This document shows positions 30,459-42,554 of a stretch of DNA of 64,000 nt, in pieces. Within the stretch, counting starts at the first letter, position 1; each line of letters begins with the position of its first letter. The notes under the pieces were generated by a model. The model was not told where the DNA came from, did not search any database, and was given only the letters and a program-made list of their open reading frames with translations. Source of the stretch: Chondrus crispus (lineage: Eukaryota; Rhodophyta; Florideophyceae; Gigartinales; Gigartinaceae); NCBI RefSeq assembly GCF_000350225.1, contig NW_005179019.1, forward strand, positions 1-64,000. Reading direction: 5' to 3'. Position numbers and translations under genes: made by a program.

Positions 30459-31605
30459 TCAAGAGTGACGAGCAGTGTCAGAACTTGTGCGATCTGTTAG
30501 AACCGGGTGACCCTGCGACGAGGGAGTGATGGAGGGGTGTGTTTTGTCTGTGAGGGAAACGGAGGTTACGAGTTGGTGGAAGCGTAATTTTCCAAGTGGT
30601 TTGGTGAACAGGTCGGCGGGGTTGTCGTTAGAGGGTATATAATAGGTGGTGATGAGACGCTTTTCGATGTGATCGTGTAGGTAGTGGTGCTTGATATCGA
30701 TGAGTTTGCTGCGCTTGGTGGGCGCAGACTGAAGAGCTAAGCGCAGTGAAGCTTGGTTGTCAATATGGAGTTTCGCAGGCTTCTTTGGGGATGCGTGAAA
30801 ATCGCTTAGGAGTCGACGGAGCCAGCTGGTTTGTTGCGTAGCTAGGGTTGCCGCGAGATATTCGGCTTCGCATGCGGACAGCGCGACAGTGTCTTGGATG
30901 GATGAGGTCCAGGAGATGGCCGCGGCATGTATAGTGCGAAAGATGCCTGAAGTAGATCGGCGGTTTTTGGCATTGGCGAAATCGGCGTCTGTGTAAGTGG
31001 ACAGTAGTAGTTGGGCCGGATATGTGGAGAAGAGGGTGCCGTGTTCTGGAGGGATCTTGAGGTATCTTACCAGCAAATTGAGCTGGCTCCAATGGGCGTC
31101 GTGTGGCTAGTTCATGTGGGCAGCCAGTCTGTTGGCTGTGGGCTGGATGTCGAAGCGCGTGCTGTCTGCGAGATATCGGAGGTCGCGTTGGATTCGGAGA
31201 AAATGTGAGGATTTCGGTGGTGATAAGAACGGGGTAGTTGCATCATGTGCGGCGTAGACTTTTGGAGGGAAGGGGTTGGTTTCTGGTTGCAATCAGTTAT
31301 GCAGTGTTTAGCAAGGACTTGTCGAACTGTATGGCCTTGGGATATGTGAATGGATCCGTTGTGGAGGCCGGTGATGTCTATCGCAGGTATGAAGTGGGGA
31401 CTCCAAGGTTCTTGATTTGTATTTGGTGGCTAGGAGTGAAAAAAGAGAGGTGATGGCCTGCGGGTTTGGAGCTGTGACTAGGACATCGTCCATGCTAATT
31501 GTAACGTGAATTGGGGTGTCGTTGGTGGTAGAGAAATGACAGGGGTCGACAGATGATTGGCTATAGCCGTTATTTTTGATAAACTTGTAGTACAATTCCG
31601 TACCA
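30459..31605 (-). mobile_element. Ty1/Copia retrotransposon fossil, 3' part of pol
   Basis: The minus strand holds part of a Copia reverse transcriptase (about 31605-31300, with NNGYSQSSVDPCHF and a DDVLV catalytic box) and a Copia RNase H (31076-30459, with DADFANAKNRRSTSG, SACEAEYLAA and NPADLFTKPL). Gag, protease, integrase and the first part of the reverse transcriptase are missing. The upstream end is cut where Gypsy element A begins. It is broken, with a few breaks besides the truncation. LTRs were not found. Confidence 0.85.
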
Positions 31606-34600
31606 CAACCCCCCGGCGAGATGATAACCGCGCGGGAGGCGGGTGCTACTGTAGCGAGCAGGCGTACACGCGCCCGCCGCCGTGCACAGTAGTACCCCAA
31701 GGGTCCGACGTGGGACAGCCGGTAACAGCGAGCGTGGCCACGGGTAACACGTGGCACAACCGTTAGCCGGGATCGTGGCCACGGGCACACGTGTATAATC
31801 CGTGCGGTGGCTAACTAGTAATTAGTAGTTAATGGCACAAATTAGATAATTCAGCACAGTAGCTGGTATACAGTAAGTAACAGCTACTGTAGCGGGACAG
31901 GTGTCCTGGCGTCCCACTTAGGGGTTATGACCGGGGGTACCTGCCCCGTTCCAGTAAACGGGAGGCAGACTCGCCTCCCCTCCCTTTACGGCTGATTGCT
32001 ATCCCGTTCCAGTTTCCCTTTTAGTCTCAGGCTTCTAACCCGTGACCGGCCGTCCGGATTTATCACTACCGACCGGCTGCGCGTCACCGGCCACGTGAGC
32101 CTTCCCTCTTTTCGAGTCCATCCGTACGGTCTGCGTTTACGCGTGGGTTACCCAGCGGCGCGCGCTCCCTTACCTCTAACCCTCCTCGTTTCGGGGTGGT
32201 CGGGACGAAGGTAGTTATACCACATTTTGGTACTCTTGTGGAGGGTATAACTACAGAGGTTGAGTCGGCACTGGATCATCAGCGCGAGCAATTACCGATC
32301 GGATTGAAAGAGGTCGAAAACCACCGCGTCGATCGCCAGTGATCATCGACAATGAACCGTGCGGATTCCGCCGGAGAAGATACCGCCTCCGGGCGAGCAA
32401 GTACCCGCAGTGGTGGGGGCGCACAGCGCCCCCGGATCGACAATCCGGAAGCGCCGCTATGCCCGCCGTCTACCAGGGGCCAGAAGACCCCTTCCGTTTC
32501 GGACACCACCGCCGGGCTACCGGCTGGTGCGGGGAACCGCGTACAAGTACTGTACGATGCGTTACTCCCGCGACTACGAACCTGGATGGAGGATTTCCTC
32601 GCTGAGGAACTACCTCAGGTCGTCCAGGTTTGCCTCGACCGAACGGCACCAAGACTGGTGGCGGAGCATGCGGACACCGCGCTCCGCGCCCTGCTGGACG
32701 AGAAGATCGCCCCCCTCGTACGCGACGAGGTGGTGACAGCGCTCGCCGTGGAGGAGGACGAATCTCCGACCGCATTGGCTCTAAAGGGAGCTATTAGCTC
32801 GGCCGTGTCCATCCGTCTGGCCCCGTCATTTACCGAAACGGGAGGCGCGGTACCGCCGCCGGCGCCACGCCGTGAAATCGTTCCGGACTCAAGCTTTAAT
32901 ATCGCTGATCCGATCGGCGCCGTACCCGGGATTGATAGAATGGACCCTCACCCGGAGGGCAGAGCCATCTATCTCCCAACCGTTCACGGCGCTACAGGGA
33001 GGACCACAGAAAATGTCCTCCCCATACTCGCCGGTACGGGTGACCCCCGCGGGACAGGCAACCGCCTGGAGCTCCCCGAGACAGAGAATCGGGACCCGTA
33101 CCGGTTGAGCAGAAGACGTGCACCCGGCACGCACAGGACTGAAGCGGAATACACCCGGTATTACGACGCAGAAGACCCCCGTCACAGGACGGATGAAGAC
33201 CACGAGTGACCCGGCTGGCGATACCGCGATAACCGCGAGGCACGTCACGGGCGATACCGCGATGCCGGAGGGGGAGGATACCCCTCCGATGATGACCCAT
33301 CCGGTTCGGAAGACTCTCGCAGGCGGGGCCACAGGGCACGCCGCGATAGAAGCCGAGACCGGCACCGGCACGATCCGTCCGACTCGGAAGACTACCACAC
33401 CGAGTCGGATGAGGAGCGTCGTCGCTCGGGCAGACACCGCCGGGCTGCCCCGAAGAGCGACGAACGACGGCCCACGGTAATCAGGCCCCTCAATGACCTG
33501 TTTACCAAGGCCGTCAACTACAAAACCTACCGCCTGGAACGGCGTAGCTCGCGCTACGACTCTACAGTAGCGCGGCAAATTAATCGTTATCGGAAGAAAC
33601 TGGACGTGCAGATGAGGTCCCACACGTTCAGTGGTCAAGATCCGATTGCGGTATTGGGATTCTTCGCACGCCTTAAGATGGCGTGCGACCACAACGGGAT
33701 CACCGAGGGAGCCGCCGTGTGGTGCTTCCAGTTCTACCTCACCGGTCAGGCGCACGCCCTACTCCAGTCCCGCCTCAATGGAAATACCATGGCGGTTGAC
33801 GTGGAGCGGCGCAAGCTGCTCCGGACATACCCACAGGTAGTCAACTTTCTGTTGCGCACCTATGCTACCGACGAGGTAATTTCCGAAGCGGTTGGGGATG
33901 TGACCTCCTTCCGTCAAAGTTCAAACATGACGGAGGAGGTCTACAGTAACCACCTCTGGGACAAGGCACTCCGCTGCGGTACGGTATTCTCCGACAGGCG
34001 GTTGAAGTCCCTGTTCGTAGAGGGTTTACTGCCCGCCACGTGCGCGCAGGTTCGTAATTACCTCGCCACGCACCCGGATGTGGACTACCAATCCGTCGCT
34101 CGCTATGCGCAAGCGATCGGGGAAACCAATCGGGCTTCCCGTCGACAAGGGATGTCAGCCATGGCTCACCGAGAGCCGTCCGGAGCGGCTAGAAGATTCG
34201 ACCGCACCGCAAGGACGAGGCCCGTGCTGTCGGTTGAGTCGGCATCCGACATCCCGACAGCCGGGGGATTCGCTGAAGAAGCAATCCTGGCCGTGATGGA
34301 CCAAACCGCCACGCCGACCTCGATGAGCTCGCCACCGACGAGTTATCATCCGTCGCCGGCAGCCTCGGCGGCGAGCGCCCCAGTTCCACCCGCCAACTCT
34401 GGCGAAGTGCGCACAGGACCGTACGGGAGGCAAGGCCAGGATCCATGCGTCCGGTTCTCCGGCGGGAGATTTCCCGGACCGCCACCGTGCCGGTTCTGCC
34501 TTGACACCACGCACCGACAAGAAAAGTGCCCCGTCGTTGCCGATGCGAGCCTGCGGGCTAAGCTTCTAGAAGCACGAGAGGCCAACTACCAGAAGCTACG

Positions 34601-34658
34601 CATCCGGCAAGGCCTCCGCCCGGGATCCCCGTTCGACCGCCAAGGGCCGTCCGTTTGG
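31606..34658 (+). mobile_element. Ty3/Gypsy fossil A: 5' LTR and gag only
   Basis: The likely 5' LTR runs from about 31606 to 32224 (start uncertain). A primer-binding-like TGGTACTCTTG lies just after, at 32228. Gag-like frames lie at 32352-33209 and 33606-34658. The second is a capsid-type domain followed by a zinc knuckle CRFCLDTTHRQEKC (CX2CX4HX4C). Element B is inserted at 34659, and everything downstream of gag is absent from the window. It is broken, with at least two breaks. Confidence 0.75.
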
Positions 34659-35292
34659 TGCAGCATAAGCGCAGATCAGAATTAGATTTAGAATTAGATC
34701 GTGCGCGCGCGATCACACGTGTACTATCAGCCCGCGCCAATACACGTGTATTGACAGCGCGCGCGATCACACGTGTATTGACAGCGCTACAGTAGCTGAG
34801 CACGGTAGCTCAGCACTGTAACGCGCTACAGTCCAGTACGGACTGTACTATAGCCCTGTATGATAGACGCGACGACTTGTATATTAAAACTATGGGGAGC
34901 CGACGGCGGCGGGGGAGAGGCAAGCATCGGCTTGGCCAGACCCTTCTCGTCGGCTAACCCGGAATGCTTACTCTAACTCGGGCACGCTCTCTCTGTTCGC
35001 GTTTTAGAGTAGAAGGACACGGGTAGCGGGCGCGTACGTGCGCGTGTGAGCTAGGATCCGCCTCCGCCCGTCGGCACTGGAACGTCACTCAGTGCCGCGC
35101 CGGGGCGTCGAGGCGTGGGTCCGCTCTACCGCGTACACTAACGCTTTCGCCACCCGACCCGCTCTACCACCGCTACCGGCCCGTGTCCTTCCTCACGCGT
35201 TTCTTACTGGTCCTTTCTGGTCTTCTCGCGGTCTACAGGGTCTCTTACGCGGACTGAGCATACACCCCTGTCGTTGGGGTGTTTATGCTACA
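34659..35292 (+). repeat. 5' LTR of element B
   Basis: Starts TGCAGCATAAGC and ends GTTTATGCTACA, so its tips are an imperfect inverted repeat shared with the LTRs of D and E. A TATATTAAAA near 34877 may be the TATA box. Its sequence is clearly different from the E LTR at 61217-61845, so the two are not a pair. Confidence 0.8.
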
Positions 35293-37700
35293 GTGGTCTC
35301 CCGACCTAGAAGGCCACGCGATTATCGCAAGAAGAATATCGTCCGAATCCGCGTCCGCGCGCGTCGAAATAGAAGAAGGAACCGCGAACTCGATTCAGAC
35401 GGAACCGGCGAATATCGAGTCCACCGCGAGCCGCGCCTCTGACTCAGGCGCGCTGCGCGCACCCTTCGGCGGCGCCGCCGCAGGTCCTACCGACCGTGAA
35501 CCGTCGCCTGGGTTTTCAGAAGGACAGGCTCGCGCGATGTATGACAGGATCGCGGAATACATCGAGGACGTCCGGACCTCGCTTCGAATTGACGTCTCAG
35601 ACGCGGTATATACGCGCTGTATGAAAGAGCTACGCTCGCTTCGCGAAGGAAGGTTTGACCGCGTCTCCCAATCTTTGGAGAACCTCCGAGCACTAGTCGA
35701 CCACATGCAGAGTCGGCTAGCGCTCGTCGAAGATTCGCGTCTCGATTCCCCTGTCGGGGACAGCGAAGGCCGCCCTAAGAGGTCGGCCTCATCAAGACCA
35801 CCTGAGGCACAACCCTTCCCGTCTGCGGAGCAAATACACGCGTTTGCCCATATGGCCACGGAACTCAACTCGACGCGGAGACCCGCTCGCGAGGTGGAAC
35901 AGAACCCGACCAACAGGTCCCCCGGAGCCCCTACGAGGGGGCCCGGTGCCAATGTTCCCCCGATCGCGTCAGACGCGCCGGAGTTCCGACCGACTGGTGC
36001 CGGATCCAGTCGGTACGCGGATGTCCCAAGACCACCAACGGATGCGAATGTCGCGTCCGAAACCCAAGCCCTCCCGTATGTCGCCGGAGACACACGGGGG
36101 ATGAGACGCGTACCGTACGTGGACGACCAGGACCGTGGAGGAGCCGCCCGCGGATCAGGAGAACCGATTCTCTCTTTCGATCATCGCTGGGGCGGCTACC
36201 AGCCGGTGGACCTCACGGCGCATCCCGGCCCGGTCGACATCTGAACGCTGCCCGTCACCCCTTTCGGGACGTTGGGACCCGCGGCCCCCGGGGTCGAGCC
36301 CGTCCATACCATGATACAGGAGTTCAGCGATGTCGCGAACTACTGCATGTATCGGTTGGACAATACGTCGAGGCTCGTTACCTCGGGAGACGCGGGACGG
36401 ATCGCAAAGTACGTCCAGCGCTGTCGTGCGATTCGTCCCACGATGCGCAGCTTCGACGGCACTGACGCCATTCAGTTACTACCGTTCCTGAAGGATATAC
36501 GTATCACCCTCAACGCGCAACACCTAACCGAAGGTGTTGCCGTCCACGTCTTCGCGCATTTTCTTGAACGCGACGCGGAAAGATTGTATACGAGTTACAC
36601 CATGCGCGGACTACGCGCTGGCCTGCTTCACGACGACATAAGCTGGCCTGGTCTCGTCAACCAGTTCATCAAACGCTATTTCACGGACGACGTGTTAGGT
36701 GAAGCGTATTATACGGTTGCGACCGCGCGACAGCATCCCCACGAGACGGAGAACGCGTAGGCGGATCGATTGAAGTCCGCCGCGTTCCGGTGCACCGCGG
36801 TGTTCACCGAACAAGCACTCGCGCATTATTTCGTGCGCCGACTAACCCCAGCGACCCGAGCCGCCGTGGCTGAGACGGTGCAACGACTGCCCGGATCGCA
36901 GAAGACAGACCTCTCAAGCATCCGCCATATAGCGTATAGCGGCGGAAGGTACTACATTCCGCGCGCGTCGCGGCCTACCCCTGCCGGATCCGAAACCGGC
37001 AGGGAGAGCGGGTCGACCATCGAGGTCGAACGCGACAAGTTCACCCGCGACAGCCCTCCATATTGGAGAAGATGAGTGGCAGGCCGACCCCGTCCTCATC
37101 GCGCGAAGCATGGAGCAAGGGGGAGGACGACCTCACACACCGGCGCCAACGCGGTCGACCGGAAGCTTCGCCACCGCTTTCGCGCATACTCCGCGCCTGC
37201 CAAGTTGTACGGACCACAAGGAGCAGGAGCTGGACATTTCGCGTCAAGGAGGGGATCACATATCGGCAAGCGTCCCCAAGTTAACCGAAGAGGAGACGCG
37301 ACACGCGGCATCTTTCGCATCCAGAGACGGTAGCGCGTACGTCTGCTAGTTATGCCGTACGTACGGACATGCCATGTACGCGTGTCCATTTCTGTCGCCC
37401 GAGCAACGGATGTTCACCGCGTACAGGAATTACAAGTACCAGATGGTGACGCGTCCTGGGATGCGCAACCTTTTCCAGCAATCGGCTCGCGATGAACGAT
37501 TTCCGCGTCAAGGGTACCCGAGTCGAGCGGGTGCGGGCGCCCGCTTCGCTACCCGCGGTGGCGGGTACCGTCGTAACGAACTCTACTAACGCGGGAGACG
37601 CGACTTCCGCCAGGCGGACACGCGATATCCGCGTCAAGACGGAAGGGGAGACCGGGACCGTTCCCGACTCCCGTCGGGGGTACAGAACGGGATAATGTAC
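35285..37700 (+). pseudogene. Gag region of element B
   Basis: The frame begins with an ATG in the last bases of the LTR, reads through the primer-binding site (MLQWSPDLEG) and continues into a coiled-coil-rich N-part and a capsid-like part (YTSYTMRGLRAG, HETENA). A short Cys/His-poor basic tail follows near 37600. It corresponds over its length to the gag of D at 53585-51438. Broken. Confidence 0.75.
35294..35311 (+). other. Primer-binding site of element B
   Basis: TGGTCTCCCGACCTAGAA begins one base after the LTR and starts with the TGG that pairs with a tRNA CCA end. The same site serves C (39442) and D (53576, minus). Confidence 0.75.
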
Positions 37701-38508
37701 CTCTAGGGCTGGGCAGAGGATACGCATGCCCTGCTTAGGTGGGGACGCGAAGGAGATCCGGCACCCGCGGCCCCGCAAATTCTACAACGTCCGGACGTGG
37801 TGAATCAAGGCCTCGAAGTATCCGTATACTTCTACGAAGCAGCGTGACGGAGATGGACCACGCCCGCGCCCGCACTCGTCGAGGGACGCGGAGACGCGCC
37901 AGCTATCGGTAGCGACACGCTTAGCTCCGATAGCTTCGGTAGCTCAAAAACGCGTAAAGACGGTTACGTTCGCGCGGTCGCGTGAGCCGTCTTGTCCATA
38001 TCCCATCGACCCGTCACTGCGAGCCCGACAAGGGCACGGGAGATATTTACCGATAATATCCCCCACGCCCCCACGCAAAGACGCCGAGACTCGCGTGATT
38101 CCAGAGCAGGAAATAAGGGACGTCGTGGCTTCCGTATGCCCGACGCCCGAGAAGAAACCCCCAGAGCCCCCCGTGGGCTCTAAGGTGCGGGAGGACCGCG
38201 AACCGCACAAGGACGCGACTAGTCGTGCGGACGTCAACAAACAACAGACGTCCCGCGACCAAGGAAGAAGGACGATTAAACACGGAAAGAGCCGCCGCCG
38301 ACGCCCCAGGCGAAACGACCTCGCGAATCGGACCGCGCCGAAGGATGTCGACGGCGTCATCTGCTTGATGACGTCGAAGATATATAATGTCCTCGGCTCG
38401 ATAGCCACGGAGGACAACGCGTTCAAGCCCCACACTATCGCCGTTGATACGTGCTCGGGATACAATCTGGTGAGGAAGCCCGACCTTCCTCCCGACTGGA
38501 CGCACTAC

Positions 38509-39437
38509 TGTAGTGCAATACGCACCTGACGAGGGGGATGAAAAGAAGTGAAAAAGGAAACAAATTGGATACTGTAGGTTTGGGGGACACACGTGTGGAA
38601 CGAAGCGCACGATTATTTTAATTATTTTAATTATTTACTAATTAGATCTAGAATCTAGAGCCGGGAGCTACTGTACTCGCCCCGGTAGGGCTCTGTATAA
38701 CTTAGCCCTTTGACCGACCAAGTCAATAAACCAACCCGAGTTGCCAGAGTTTGATATCGCCTTGGTCGAAGTCCGTCTTTTACAAGACATTCCCTTCTAC
38801 TCTAGCCTACGGTATCCTTTGCGCTCGGGAGTCCCCTTTTTCCTTATCAATTTTCCTTTACTTCCCTATCCTAATTTCCCTTAATCTTGAGTTGGTCCCA
38901 CCTTGTAGGATTGCGATCCGCAACGTGACGTCATTAGCCATCGGGCTTCTGTGTTGGTGCACCAGTAGTGCTTCTCTCAGCGTTGGTTTCATCGGAATCC
39001 GGTTGCGACCGATCCGGTGTTGGTACTTTTCCATCGGGCAGTACGACGGTGTAGTGCTGCTACGTTTCCTTCTTTCCCGACGGGCTACGTTGCGAAGTCC
39101 CCGTCGAAGACCTTATCAAGGGTATAAGGTGTAGAAGGCGCTCCTCGAGCATTGGATTTACGACCCATCGGACCAGGTTTACCCAGACAACCCTCCGAAC
39201 TCGTCGAGAAGTTGGCTTTACAATTCTCTACCACCATTTACCGATCCCGGGCTGGGCCCTTCTCTTTGCCCCCCTATCAGGGATCCGAGCTACAGCGGCC
39301 CGCAAACCCGCTTAAAGAGGACAGAGAGCTTCGAACACTCCGTAGCGCTGTGCGGTTGGCAGCTGTTGTTTTTGTTGTTGTTGTTTGTGTTGGACTGTCG
39401 GACCTTGGTCTCTGCCTGACAGGCGCATTGCACTACA
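38509..39437 (+). repeat. 5' LTR of element C
   Basis: The 15-base tips are inverted copies with one mismatch. The primer-binding site starts four bases after it. The interior has no similarity to the other LTRs here. Confidence 0.75.
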
Positions 39438-39590
39438 AAAGTGGTCTCCCGACCTAGAATTACGTACAGGAGACCCGACCTAGAAACTGCGTAAGCTGAA
39501 ACGCACTACAAAAGTGGTCTCCCGACTTAGAACTGCGTACAGGAGATCCGACCTAGAAAGTCCGTAAGCTGAAACGGACTACAGGAGTTT
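39431..39590 (+). repeat. Tandemly duplicated primer-binding region of element C
   Basis: The 73-bp unit CACTACAAAAGTGGTCTCCC... occurs twice (from 39431 and 39504), giving two full TGGTCTCCCGAC sites. Each unit also contains a second, variant CCGACCTAGAA, making four related motifs in a row. Confidence 0.85.
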
Positions 39591-39672
39591 TCTCTGCGGC
39601 GTAAGTTTATTTAGGTGCTGTAGCGTTTTCTATATTTTTGTGTTAAGTTAGGTTTGTTTTTGGAAACGAACG

Positions 39673-40520
39673 ATGTCTACAAGCGCCCCCGGGGACGTCG
39701 GTCCCGGGGCGAGCAGAATCGGATCGGCAAGGGCGTCGAGGATCCCGCGAGGTCCTCGCACCCGAAGCCAGGCCAATACAGCCACGGATCCCGAAGGTCA
39801 AGAATCCCTGACGGGGATTGAAACCGACAAGGATAACCTATCCTACAGGTTCGAGAAGATGGGCGAGGAGATTCGCCAAGAGATGACAAAAAATCTCGAT
39901 GCTGAATTAGCCCTCGTCTGTAAGCAACTGGAGTTGCAAGCATCCGAGTTCCACACCGTTTTAGGAGAGCTATCGGCTCGAGTGGATCTCGTCGAGAAGG
40001 AGCGAGGTGATGCGACCGACGGTCTGGAGCCGGAGGTCCTAGCTTCGTTGAAAAGTTTCAGTCAAGGACGCAAGGCGCGACGCGAATCAAGCTTTGGAGT
40101 CCTTGGGGAAATTTAGAGCCCGTATCGACGACAAGTTTGACCGCGCCGCTCATTGTCGCAAGGACCTTGAACAGGCCGCCGGGCAAGAGCCGCTCCCAAC
40201 GGGTCTAGAAGGCGACCGTCGATCGAAGAAGGACAAGGCCGCTGTACAGCGGAGTTCCAAGTCGAAGACTTCGAAGAAGAATCTGCGACGCTGGAGCAAG
40301 AGTCACTGTAGTGACGAGCCGGAGGACCAAGACTCAATGACCGAGTCGAATGGCTTTTCCGAAGATGGTGACGACGGTTCGTCGAACCATGCCAGCAATT
40401 CCGAACATCGTTCAGTGGAAGGAAAAGGATTTTTGCAGGGCAAGAAAATTACCTCCAGACGGGGCGGGATCACTTCGTCCGCCTCGCGGAGAGACAAGGA
40501 GCACACTCTCGCTGAGCGAG
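39673..40520 (+). pseudogene. Gag region of element C
   Basis: The ATG at 39673 opens a frame with a coiled-coil stretch (KMGEEIRQEMTKNLDAELAL). A second frame follows that is Lys/Ser-rich and low in complexity. No zinc knuckle is reached before element D interrupts it. Confidence 0.5.
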
Positions 40521-40522
40521 AG

Positions 40523-41144
40523 TGTAGCATAACCCCCCGGTCGCGTTGGGGGCTTAGCTGTGGTTCTTCGAAGACCTGTGTAAGCGAGAGAGGACAAAAA
40601 CACACACACCAGAAAAGAACGCTTGCGGTGGTAGCGTGGTAGAGCGGTGGGGAGCGGACGCGAACACAGTACGCGGTAGAGCGGTTCGACGCGCTCGAAA
40701 CCCTGGGGCAGCGCTAGTTAGCGTTCTAGCACCGACGGGCGGAGGCGGATCCAGCTCGCGCGCGTACGTTCGCGACTGCTACCCGCGTTAGTTTCTAGTT
40801 AATGCGCTCGCGTTAAGAGAACGCGTTTAGAATAAGCGGACGCGGTTAGACCTGCGGTGGAGGATCTGGCACCAAGCCCGTGCTTGTCCTTGTCCTCCCT
40901 CCGCCGCCGGTCGCCTTGTCATTTAATATACAAGTAAATAATCTATCATACCATATACTACAGTATCTAGGTAGCGCCTTACACGGTAAGCTCGCGCGCC
41001 TTACTCCGGATCGTCACGCTGTGCCCGTGCACAGCGAGCAGCAAGCGCGTACTTACAGGCGCGGGTGTGCGCGCTGTAATGCATTTTGCGGGAGTACAGT
41101 AGTCACTCCGCACGTTCAAATAACGTCCTCGCGATTATGCTACA
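40523..41144 (-). repeat. 3' LTR of element D
   Basis: Runs TGTAGCATAACC to GATTATGCTACA in plus-strand reading. Its partner is at 53578-54198. The polypurine tract of the element abuts it at 41145-41158. Confidence 0.9.
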
Positions 41145-42554
41145 GAGCCCCCCCTCAAGGGTGAACGTCGGCGTTCACTCTTTTGGTAGCGCGCGGGGGG
41201 GTTATAGTCCACGACAGCAATTCGAGTCCTCATGCGTACCCACCACGCGTGCTCTCCCACCCTCGCAATTCGAGGGAACGGGAAGCAGCCGGTCGGATGG
41301 AGCTTCCAAACGTTTGTTTCGGGGATTATGCCCGACCTGAGTGAGACTGTGAGGATACAGGCTTTCTGTGTCAGTCGGTGAGGGAGTAGAGCCCTGCCCT
41401 TGCTGTTAGTAGCGCCGGGGTGAGATCGCGCGGCCGCTCTTACAGAATAAGCGAGGTGGGGTGCGGTGGTACGCGTGACCGACGCGAAGGGGAGTAGCGG
41501 TAGTCATGAGAGCCGCAGCGGGGCGGTGGCTAACGGTCGCTGGCTCGAAGTCTCCTCCTTCTTAGGCCTGGTACCCTTGCGACGGGCGAGCTGAGATGGC
41601 CTTGTGGAGCATGGCGCGTCTCCTCCGGCTCGTACTGTCCCCTGGGCGACCCCAATCGCGATGCCCTTTACAGAGCTCGCGATGACGCTTTCACCTGGCA
41701 GCTTATGCGCACCCGCCATACGCGAACGCGTGCCGGTGGGGTACAAATTTGCCGTCGATTTTTTTAGTTCTTCTATATCCACAACGGCGGCTGGTGTGTT
41801 ATCCGGCCGCGCGACGCAGTCCCTGCCCTAGCGGACCGCGTGCCTTTCCTACAGCGCCCCTTGCGCTTACCACTCTTGACGCGTTCTCCTTCGGTTTCCT
41901 TTTGACCCGCCCCTCTCCCGTGCCTCATCGCGCCCTTTCCGCGCTGCAGCGCCATCCGGTCCTGTCTGTATGACAGATCCGGTCCCTGCCATGCCCTCGG
42001 TTCCACCCCTCTTACCAACAGTGTCCCAGCCAATTCGGGAGGCCGAAGTGCGCTTCCTTCAAGTTCCCCTACGCGAAGTCGCGGTCATACCCGAGCTCTC
42101 TCGAGCACTTGGTAAATTACGGGACCGCGCCTGGTCGGTCGGCGAGCTACTGACGACGTTGTCGACCTGGTTCTTGGCGCGGACGGAGGACGTACTCCGC
42201 CGCGGTGGCGAATGCGATCGTCTATCGTCTGAGTTGCAGCGCATAACAGAGGAACTGCAGCGATCCCGGGGAGACTGTCTCCAGCGGTTGGACGCGTACG
42301 AGCGTGCATGCGTTGACCGCGATCGGTACCGCAGGGAGCGTGACGCGCTCCGCAGCAGTCGGGCGACGTCCTCTCGCGAGGGTGGTGCTCTCTCTCCGAA
42401 CCCCACTCTCGTGCGGCGGGAGCCGATCCGCGACCCGTACGCGCATATCCCGAGCTACGCCAAGGTGAACGAGGTCCCTCGTCACTCCAGCCACTGCCCC
42501 CCGGATCCCTATGAAACGGGCTCGGCAGGGGCCGTCGGCAAGGCCGATCCTTGA
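41137..42554 (+). pseudogene. Antisense accessory ORF region of element D
   Basis: On the strand opposite to D's gag-pol, a frame starts with an ATG in the inner tip of the 3' LTR (41137) and reads MLQSPPSRVNVG. Further on, the frame at 41970-42554 encodes a 194-residue coiled-coil protein (WSVGELLTTLSTWFLARTED, YERACVDRDRYRRERDALRS) ending in HCPPDPYETGS. This part is clearly homologous to the end of the 818-codon antisense ORF of element E. Broken between the two parts. Confidence 0.6.
41145..41177 (-). other. Polypurine tract and hairpin, LTR-side copy (D)
   Basis: On the minus strand a hairpin TGAACG-CCGA-CGTTCA (41177-41162) is followed by a purine tract with seven G's (41158-41145) directly before the 3' LTR. 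A second copy lies at 46177-46211. Confidence 0.7.

Larger units (their letters stand above)
34659..38508 (+). mobile_element. Ty3/Gypsy fossil B: 5' LTR, gag, protease
   Basis: The element opens with a 634-bp LTR and has a gag region (about 35285-37700) and an aspartic protease (about 38095-38508, box AVDTCSGYNLV). It is cut inside the protease by the LTR of element C. Its gag and protease are closely related to those of element D on the other strand. It is broken, with several breaks plus the truncation. Reverse transcriptase and integrase of this copy are not in the window. Confidence 0.85.
38509..40522 (+). mobile_element. Ty3/Gypsy fossil C: 5' LTR and gag part
   Basis: The 929-bp LTR (38509-39437) has inverted tips TGTAGTGCAATACGC / GCGCATTGCACTACA. 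It is followed by a duplicated primer-binding region and a gag-like frame (39673-40520) rich in charged residues. It is inserted in the protease of B and is itself cut by the 3' LTR of D. The downstream half and 3' LTR are not in the window. Its LTR is unrelated to those of B, D and E, so this is a separate family. Confidence 0.75.

Noticed and set aside
35395-36093. 232-codon minus-strand frame opposite gag of element B
   Set aside because: Mirror of the GC-rich gag frame; no counterpart is open at the same place in D.
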